Source: a bacterium SCSIO 12696
GTDB taxonomy: Bacteria; Pseudomonadota; Gammaproteobacteria; Pseudomonadales; Porticoccaceae
Assembly: GCA_024397955.1 (NCBI GenBank)
Contig: CP073744.1
Location: 1,612,001-1,676,000 of the forward strand
Reading direction: 5' to 3'
Length of the DNA: 64,000 bases
The translations under genes and the position numbers were made by a program. The first letter of the stretch is position 1. Each line of letters begins with the position of its first letter. The notes beneath the pieces were generated by a model that saw nothing but the letters and a program-made list of their open reading frames with translations, ran no database searches and was not told where the DNA came from. Below are positions 1 through 9,500 of the stretch, piece after piece.

Positions 1-86
1 GAGCGTCCCGACTCTTCCATTAGCCGAACAGCTTCCAACTTAAAGTCGCGGGTGTAGGTCTTATAAGGCTTTCTCTTTGATGTCAT
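1..86 (-). CDS. IS3-family transposase OrfA, N-terminal fragment
   Basis: The first 28 residues of a protein are visible; they begin MTSKRKPYKTYTRDFKLEAV and continue RLMEESGR. This basic start followed by FKLEAVRLMEE is the opening of the helix-turn-helix of IS3/IS911-type OrfA proteins, which bind the terminal repeats and are fused to the DDE catalytic part by programmed frameshifting. The ATG lies at 86-84 with an AGGAG site seven bases upstream. Whether the rest is intact cannot be judged from this window. Confidence 0.65.
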   Translation of the reverse strand, partial: MTSKRKPYKTYTRDFKLEAVRLMEESGR

Positions 87-158
87 GGGGATACTCCTGT
101 GGCGACAGTGTCGCTGATTTTAAGTATCCGTTAAACTGGGGGAGCTTCACTCTGACCC
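1..158 (-). mobile_element. End of an IS3-type insertion sequence (cut by window edge)
   Basis: The window opens inside an insertion sequence that reads on the minus strand. The start of its first ORF lies at 86, preceded by an AGGAG ribosome site, and about 70 bases of leader run out to roughly position 158, where a GGGGTCAGAGTGAAG-type terminal sequence lies. The exact outer end cannot be fixed because the other inverted repeat is outside the window. It abuts the AT-rich candidate immunity gene that starts its downstream side at 182. Confidence 0.6.
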
Positions 159-181
159 CTTTAATGACCCATTGTTCATGT

Positions 182-538
182 TCATTCTTTTAAAACTATT
201 AAATATTTGGATAAATACCAATAATCCAGAGCATATTTAGCCAACAATACCAACATCAGCACTATACTGTTTTTAGCACTAATATCATAAAAAAATATAA
301 ATCCAAAAAAAATTACATTAGTAATTGAACATAAAAAAATACAGCGTAATAAAAAAGTTTCTTTTAACCCTAAAAATTTATTAAAAATAAGCTTGGAGCT
401 GGCAATATTCAAAATTATTACCACTAAAATAGTGACGTAAAAACCAACATATTTTTCCAACAAAAAGAATGCAAATAGCGATGGAGCGCTAACCCAAAAA
501 ATATATGTAAATAAATTTCTACCTTCTACTTCTTTCAT
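182..538 (-). CDS. Small 4-helix membrane protein, candidate immunity protein for the upstream Rhs protein
   Basis: The protein has 118 residues and is not recognised as a known family. It shows about four hydrophobic segments (roughly residues 10-30, 33-52, 64-84 and 90-108) separated by short basic loops, so it is very probably an inner-membrane protein. Its ATG overlaps the TGA of the giant Rhs gene as ATGA, which indicates translational coupling. The gene is strikingly AT-rich compared with the bulk of the Rhs gene and is the last gene before an insertion sequence. In polymorphic toxin systems the gene directly after the toxin tip normally encodes the cognate immunity protein, and membrane immunity proteins usually accompany membrane-acting toxins. 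The immunity role is inference from position only. Confidence 0.55.
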   Translation of the reverse strand: MKEVEGRNLFTYIFWVSAPSLFAFFLLEKYVGFYVTILVVIILNIASSKLIFNKFLGLKETFLLRCIFLCSITNVIFFGFIFFYDISAKNSIVLMLVLLAKYALDYWYLSKYLIVLKE

Positions 539-3500
539 GGCAAATTGGACACTGTTTGAGATATCGCGACACCAACAACTGTTGCCGCCTTTGATGGTGA
601 GCCAAATCTGGATGTCCTCTGTAACTTATCTGCGTAGGTTGTAAAAGCTTCTCTACTACCACTCACACCCAGCGAAAACGCATCCCGTACGTTTGGGTCA
701 GAAGCAAAGCTTACAACTGTACCTGCAGTAGTAACCCTATCTGCCCAAACCAGAGTTTGTACAACACCTAATTCACCTATGATAACAGGAGCAGAAACAG
801 CAACCCCAATCGTGCCCAAAGCAGCTTTTTGCAACCTATCACCATAGTCACCCAAAGATGCAACACCATAAGATAATTTTTGTGGGTCAACCCCCGGACT
901 AGCAAAGTCTATCGCACTAACCATCCTTGTATCGGTTGCCACCGCATTCGGTAAATCTCGGCTAATATTCGGTGCCTGATAATCTCGTTTAGTGACCGAA
1001 CCTTTGCCATTAGACGCCGGAGCTGGCCTAAGATCAGCCTGCGCTCCTCCATCCATGGATTCTGTAACCACATCCTCATTAATCACAGGTTCTCTAGGTT
1101 GGTCCACAATATCTATATCTGCTTCAAAACTTATCGAAAAGTCCTGGCGAGGATCACTTTTAAGGCTTTCACCATAATCACTGGCTAAAGAAGAGAATGC
1201 CCCCGATATTGCACCATTAGAGAACTTTCCACCCGACAGTTGGGAAACAGTACCTCCAACAATCGCTCTAGCTGCTGCTTTTGCTCCTACGCTTTTGATC
1301 CCGTCAATCTTTAAAGCGCCTCCGGCAATTGCCCCTAAGCCCGCCGAGGCAAAACCATGGCCAAATTTACCACCTTGGAGCACCGATGTAACACCTGAAG
1401 TAACCGCCATAGCAGCCACATATCTATAAGTGGCAGGGTTAAAGCCAAAGCTTTGCCCGGCCTCTAAGCCAAAGTTTGCTCCAACAGCAGAGAGCGCAGC
1501 TGCTGATATACCAGATTTTAAGGCATCACCAAGACTCGCACCTTGAAGTAACGCATCTGCAAAACCAGCTGCACCAAAAATAGCTGCTGCTACGTACCAT
1601 TTGATCCCTTCAACAGCTGCCGTATATACGATTGCCGCCAATGTAAATATAAAGTACCCACTCGGATCCGTCGCGTTGAGCGGATTGTTGATTGTGTAGG
1701 CGTACCTATTGAGGCTTTGGCTCATTAATGGATCTTGTATAAACGGATCGGCCTGAAGGAACCTGGCAATCTTCGGATCGTAAATCCGCCCATTCATATG
1801 GATCACACCCACCTCATCCAGCATCTCATGGCCCGTAAAGCCTCTGGTGGTGATGCTGCTGTCAAAGGTGGTCAATGCCCCATTGGCCAAGGCCGTCCAA
1901 TCTGTAGCGTCCCTTCTCTCGCCCCAGGCGTCAAAGCTCATTTCCTGCACAATCGCACCGGTTTCGTCGGTGATGACGTCCAGGCTGCCCAGATGATCAT
2001 GGTACTGGTAGTGGGTATCCACGCTTTGCAGTTGATCCGCACTGTTGAGCTTCAGGGTAATCAAAGTCCCCCCCAGATGGCGTTTGATTTCTTTATCGCC
2101 ATTGACCTGGGTAATCCACTCGGTGTTGCCCACGTACAGGGTGGTTTTGGTGCCACTACTGTTGGTGTCGGTGCGTTTGTAGCGGGCTCTGTCCGGCCCA
2201 TACTGGAACCCGGTGGTGTGACCGCCTTTGCTGATGGTTAAGGGCTTGTCAAAGGTGCTGTAGGTGATGTTGCGGCCATCCCCACTGGTATTGTTGCCGT
2301 TGTCGTCGTAGCTGTAGGTGGCCGCTTCCGCTCCCGTAATTTGGGTCACCGCGTGTACGCCCGCGTCCCCGGCTCCGCTATTATTGCCCGTACCGTAGCT
2401 GTAGGTACCCACATCACTCTTGTAGAGGATGTTGCCCAGGGCGTCGTATTGCACGGTTTTGGCCGCTTGGCCTACCACCTGGTAGCTGGTCAGGCGGTTG
2501 AGGTCGTCGTAGCCAAAGTTTTCTCGCAGGTTTTTGTTACCGGATTTTTCTTCTCGCCATTCCAGGTTACCAATGGTGTCCCACTCGTACTCAAGGTCCT
2601 GGACTTCGGCCCCCAAGGCGTGAGTGGCATCAATGGTTTCGATGCGCCCGGTTTGTGGGTCGTACACCCGAGCGATACTGACGTTGTCGCCCCGGGTTTC
2701 ACCCGTCACGTTACCCCGTGCGTCCATGCTGGTGATGGTGCGGTAGATACTCCGCGGTTGACCATTGCTGCCCAGCACTGCATCGCCCACCCAGTCCATG
2801 TAGCCGTAGGCGTTGTAATGGCTTTGAGTGCCCTGGTAACCGGTAGCCCCAGTGGGGTCGGTAGACGCATCGAAGGTTTGGTAAGTACGGCCGTATTGGT
2901 CGTAGGTCACTTGTTCGATGTAGCTGCCGTCGCTGCCGCCAGCCCCCAGTGCCGTGGCGGTGTGGGTCACCCGCCCGTAGGTGTCGTAGGTAACGGTTTT
3001 GACGTAGTCGTTAGTGCCGTCATCGCCGTTGTCTTGTTGAACGTTGTTCAGCAAGCCAAGGCCCAGCCCACTGGTGCCGTTGTTGTAGTGCCACTGGGTG
3101 TCGCTTTCCACACTGTTGTTGGTGCGGCGATCAATCCGATGGATCAGTCGGCCCAACACGTCGTAGCTCAGTGTGCTGGTCTGACCGTTGGCATCGGTTT
3201 GTGATTCCAGTTCGCCGTACACGTTGTAGCTGTAGGTCCAGTAGCCCTTGTCCGGATCATCCATCCAGTCTTTGCGGCCCAACAGGTCGTAGTGAATGGT
3301 GCTCACGTTGCCCGCCGAGTCGGTCATGGTGGTCATGTTGCCCTGGGCGTCGTAGGCGTAGCTGACCGAGGAGGTTTCATGACCACTGCCCCCTTCGTTG
3401 TCGGTCACACCCACCACTTCGCCCAACGCGTTTTTGGTTTCCACCTTGCGGTGGCCTTTGTCGTTGATGGTGACGGTGCTGTAGCCGTTGTATTGCACGC

Positions 3501-6500
3501 TACCGGTGCTGTTGTCCGGCAGTGTGGTGGTGGTCGGACGGCCCAGGATGTCGTAGTCGATGGTGGTCCAGTAGATGGGAGAACCACTGTCCAGGTAGTA
3601 GGGTTCGCTCTGGCGTTTGGTGCGACCCAGGGTGTCGAACTCCACGTCGCTGGCAATCCAGTTGCCACTAAAACCCACGCTCAGGCTACGAATCGCACGA
3701 CCCAGTTTGTCAAAGCATTGCTGGCTCTGCCCACCCCCGGCGCTGTGGCTGATGGCTTTGTAGACCGTGCCTGTCGGACAGTGGCTGGTGTCCGCGTCCG
3801 TCAGGTAGGTTTTACTAAAGCCACCGGTCTCGCCGCGTTCAAAGTATTTGCGGCCCAACGGGCTGTAAGCGCTGACCACGTCCAGACCATTGAGGTCTCT
3901 GGCCTGGGTAACTTGACCGTAGCCGTTGCGGGTAACCACTTCGCTGGTTTTTTGTTCCAGGCTGTTGAAGCTGCGCTCGACATAGCGGCCCAAGGCGTCG
4001 TATTCGCTGCGGCTGTAGCGAGAGGTAACCCCTGCCCCACTGGTGGTAGCACGCAGTTTGTTGCCAAAGTTGTCGTACTGGTACGTTGTGGTCAACCGGT
4101 AGGCAACATTGTCTGGCTCAATAACTTCCGTGGCCAGCAGGCCGCGTTTGTCACCGCTGGTGATGTAGGTAAAGGCACTGGTGCGGGTCTCGGTGTCGGC
4201 GACACTGCCGCTGCGGGTGCTCACCACCTGGGTGCGACTAAGGCGACCCATCTCCCGCTCCCAAGTACTGGTGCCGTAGGTGTTGGTGGTGGTTTTGACA
4301 AACTGGTCGCTGCCGGTTTCATCGTCGGTGGTGACGGTAATGGTCAGCGGGTTGCCGTAACTGTCATAGAGGTTGTCGGTGGTCACCGTTTGCAGATGAG
4401 CGCCTTGGGCACTGCCATTACTCGCCAGGTCGTAGGTTTTTTCGATACTGCGGGCCAGGTACGGCGCGTAAAGTTTGGTCGCCGGCATGCCGGTGCCACT
4501 CCACTCCGTATGGCTGCTCCCGTTCCAGTGTTTGAGCTTCCAGATGTTCTCAGACATGCTCAGTACGTGGCCATCGTCGGTGGTCACCGTAGTTTGCAGT
4601 GGTGAACCAATAAACGGGAAGTCTTGCCGATAGCTGGTGGTGGTGATCACCCCGGTTTGGTTGTCCACGGTTCTCAGCCGCTGGAAGCCCAAAAAGCCTC
4701 GGCCCATGGCCTGTACTTTGGCTTCGCCGTAGTAGTAGCTGATGGAACTGGTGGCGTTGTTGTTCACAGTACCAGGATTGGCGTCATCCGCCGCCGGTGC
4801 GGAACTGGCCACATCGGTCACTACGTACATGGGGCCGTTTAGCTCCAGTACCGGATCTCGCTGCCCGTCGTCGTTAACGTCTTTGCCCAGAGTGTGGGCG
4901 CTGGATTGCACGTCCCATCCGCCGTTGAGCATGCTGTAAAAGTCGCCCACATTGGCAGTGCTGTAGGTGTATTCGCACTCGCCTGGGTCAAACTCTTCCT
5001 CGTCTTCGTCGTAGGGATTCTCGGGGAAGCAGGGACCGTCGTAGGTGTGGGTAGTGCTACCAACGTTAACGCGCTGGTAGTGGCCGCTGGTAGCCAGGGT
5101 ACCGTAGGTGATATTGGTTTCCGCACCCAGGCCATTGGTGACACCGGTGATGCGGTTGGTGGGAACATTTTGTTGCGTGGACAGATAGATTTTGGAGGTG
5201 TTAGCTCCACCGAATTGAAGATCAAACTGCACCACATCCGTAATGCCATCGGCATTGACGTCCGTAAACTGATAGCGACGCCTTTCCAGATCCTCAATAC
5301 TACCCAAAGTACCTTTAGCGTTCTCTGCCAGATCAAAGCCACTACCGTTCCAGTAGCGAACTTTTATCTGTCTATCATCAACATCATGCCAAACCACATC
5401 CTGATAACCATCACGATTGTAATCGACTACCTGAAGGTCCTTTTCAATGTCAGTGCCCAGCGTATCCGATAGTGTTATTAATCGAGTACCATCGCTTAAG
5501 GCCACACGCCAACTGCCAAGTTTTTTAAAGAGCACGTCGGTTAGGCCATCGCCATTAAAATCGGCGTATCTAATATCTCCTTCACTTACGTTTCTTAATA
5601 CACTGCTGGAAAATAACGCTGTTTCAATATCACCACTGCCACTGTCAAAACCTTTATGGAGCCAAATGTCATTCAGGGTGATATGGTCAGTTTCTTCAAT
5701 GTCTTCATCGTCACCCACTATTTCTTCGTTATAACCAGATATACGACCAATAAAATCCACCCGACCATCGCCATCAAAGTCACCTCCGCTGGCACTAATG
5801 CGTTCAGGGCCCCAGTTGTCTCTTAACTCATTCCAATAACCACTGGGTGGGTCAATATCAATGGCGCCATTAAAGTGGTTGGAGAAGTAATAGTAGCGGT
5901 TCGATGTAATTGGCTGACTGCCGTCGTGCTTGAGATAGCGAACATTGTTATTCTCAACCAAGTCCACCAAACCGTCACCATTTATGTCAGCAAAGGTATT
6001 GTCCTTATTTGCAGGAATGCCCGTACCAAAGCTAAATCCGCTACTAGACAGCCTCCACGCTCCATTGGCTTGAGGCAATGAAAGGTGAACTCGCCATTCA
6101 CTGTTTTTATTCGTTACATATTCATTGTTGTCCCAGTACAGGACATCCATACGGCCATCGGCGTTGTAATCCACAATTTCAATTTTGTTGGGCACATTGC
6201 CAGTAAAATCCCCATCCTCAAAAACTTTTACCCCAGGATGCATACCACCGGCATCATTTGCCAAAGCGTAATACAAGGCATGATAGTCTGTATTACCATG
6301 GCGATTAGGGCTGGCCTCCAGCCACACCAGATCCATGCGTCCATCGCCATTAATATCCGCTGGGCGGTAATCCGCAATGTAGTCGTCACCACCACGTGCT
6401 GGACCAATATTAAAAGTACTGACAGGACTGAAGCTGATACCCACACTGGGCAGCGCCCAGTCAAAGGTAGTGGCCGGCAAACAACGACTGCCCACGCACT

Positions 6501-9500
6501 CTTCAATGCTGGTGAGACGGCTGAGATCATCCGTAGCCGGCTGACTTTGACTGGTGCCGTTGTTGCTCTGATCCAGATACTTCAGGTGGTAGGTGCGCAG
6601 CGCCGTTTCACCACTGCCACCGGTGTTGTAACTGGTCACACTGGTCAGTCGCTGGCCGGTACTAAATTCGTACCCCGCCACATAGCCACGGGTCACATCG
6701 TTTCGGGAACCGTAGGTAAAACGAACCCGCGCGTTAGACCCACTGGGGCCACCGGCACTGCCATAGGCGTACTTCACCTCCTCGATGCGATGACCATCGG
6801 CGTCGTTGTGGTAATCGAACCAGATAGGATTGCCCACACTGTCCTGGAACTTTTTCAGGGCCCAGGTCAGGGTTTGACCCGCTGTGTTGTTTTGCTTGGC
6901 ATCGGTAAAGTTGCCCGTCGGCACGTCTCCATAGAACGAGGTAGAGCCGTCCTTACGATGCACTTCCCAGTAATCCGGGTGACCGGTGCTACCGCCACGC
7001 GCGTAGATCTGGGCAAAGCTGTCGATCTCCGTGCGGTATTCGGAGTCCGGCGCTCCATAGGTACCCGACACCAAAATCAGGCGCTGGCCATCCAACGCAA
7101 AGCGGTCCTCCGGCCCCCAGGTGATGGGCATGGGGTCGCCATCCTGTTGGAGAGTTTGGCGCGAACGACTGATGCCACTCAAACCGCCAATGTTCCAGCC
7201 CAGACCCGCCAGGCCATTGCCGCCCTGGCTGGAATAGTTAAGGGACAGCTGAGGGGCCACACCCGCGGTACCCGCCGCCGTGGCAATGGGAATGCTGTAG
7301 GTGGCACTGCCGGATTCGTCCACCCGGAAGCTGCCCGCAATCGTGCCCACACTGTCGGTTTCGATCACTTCGCCTGCATTCACACTGGGTGCGGGTTCTA
7401 CATGAGCGGTTGGCGCCGCTGGCGGTGGTGTGTGAGGTGCCACAGCAACACTGTGCACCGCGGTGTAACCGCCGCCACCAGAGCTGTTGAACGCCCTGAC
7501 TCGATAGTCGTAAGTGCCTTCAGTGAGTGTGCCGGCCGTATACGTACGATCTGAACCGGAGTCAACCACACCCCAGCTGCCACCGTCCTTGCGCTGTTCC
7601 AGGCTGTAATAACCCACACTGCCCGCAGCACTGCCCCAGGTCAAGGTAATGCCCGAACCATAGCTTTGAGCTGGGCCACTGATGGCACCCGGAGTGCCCG
7701 GAACATGGATAACCGCCACCGTATCCGTGGCACTCCAGCCACTGCTGCCACTGCCGTTATTGGCGCGAACCCGATAGCTGTAGTTGCCATCCCCTTTGCC
7801 GGTGACGGCGTAACTGGTGCTGGCAGTGGTGGTGACGTCGGCCCAACTGCCACCATTGATTTGTTCTTGCAGCAAGTAGTCTACGGTGGTGCCGTTGCCC
7901 GCCGTCCAGGTTACCGTGTAACTGCCGGTACCATTGGTGGTCGGCACACTGGTGCTACCAGGGGTTCCCGGTGGCAACAGAACGGTCACCGCCGCTGCGG
8001 TACGCCACCCGGAACACTGGGTATTGCTGCCAACGGTGTGACACGCCCTGACCCGGTATTCATAAGTGCCGTCGCTTTGACCACTGTACGCTTTACTGCG
8101 GGCACTGGTGTCTTGCTCATTGGTCCAGCTACCACCGTTAACACGACGATCCATATCGTATGTGGTCAGTGTGCCGCTGGCCGTTCCCCAGTTCACCGTA
8201 TGGTTGCCATCAGGACTGGTGGAAGGGCTGGCACTGATGCTGGAAGGCACACCCGGTGCAATGGCCACATGGGTGGTCACCGCACTGCTGTACACACTAC
8301 AACCACTGACGTTACAAGCCTGTACCCGGAACTGGTAACTGCCGTTGCCCAAACCCGATACCGCTTTGCTGGTGGCGCCGCTTGTATGGATGTTGCTCCA
8401 GGCGCCACTGCCCAAACGTTGTTGCAAGGTATAGCTGTTGGCGCCGCCGGAGGCGTTCCAGTTCACCGTAAAGCTGCCATCGTTATCCGTCGCCGGCGCA
8501 CTCAGACCTGAGGGCGTGCCTGGAGTCGCCACAGAACCGGCATTAGTGGTAGTGCGGTAACCGGAACACCCCTGATAACTACCCTGAGTGTTACAGGCCC
8601 TGACACGATAGTGGTAACTGCCGGTCATTAAGTTGTTGATCGCCCGACTGGTGGCACCGCCGGAGTACACTTCCAACCACCCACCACCGTCTTTTTGCTG
8701 TTCCAGGCGATACATGGCAACGGTACCCGTTGATGCACCCCAACTAACGGTGTGAGTACTGTTGGTCGTGTGTTGTGGCGAGATACTGATCGAAGGTGAA
8801 ACACTCGGCGCAATGGCCACATCGGTACTGTCTACACCACTGTATCCCGAACAGCCCACCGCACTACAGGCTCGTACCCGATAACCGTACGTGGCCGTAC
8901 CCAGACCAGATTCGGATCTGCTGGTGCCGCTGGCATTGTGGATGGTACTCCAGCTGCCACCGTTGGTTTGCCGTTGCAATTCGTAGCTGGTAGCACCGGT
9001 GGTGGTGCTCCAACTCACGCTGTAGGCGCCATCCGGATCACCGGAAGGCGCATTGGGAGTTCCCGGTGTCGCTGGGGTGGTGACGGCAAAAGTATTGCCA
9101 TAGCGCCAACCCGAACAGCTGGTATAGCTGCCAGTGGTACGGCAGGCTCTGACTGCGTAACGGTAGTTACCTACTACCAACCCCGTATCTGTGCGACTAA
9201 GAGCAGAACCATCGTACTCTCCTACCCAACTACCACTATTAAATTGCTTGTTCAGATCGTAGTAGCTCACAGAGCCACTGGCCGCGCCCCAGCTGAGGGA
9301 CACGGTACCACTGTAATTGGTGCCCGGTGTGGTAATGGAGCTGGGTACTCCAGGGGTGATCGCCACCTGGGTGGTGTCCACCGGGCTGTAAGCGGAACAA
9401 CCCACGGCGCTACAAGCGCGCACCCGATAGCCGTATACCGCATTGCCCAAACCGGATTCGGAACGACTGGTAGCACTGCTGGTTTGGATGGTGCTCCAGC

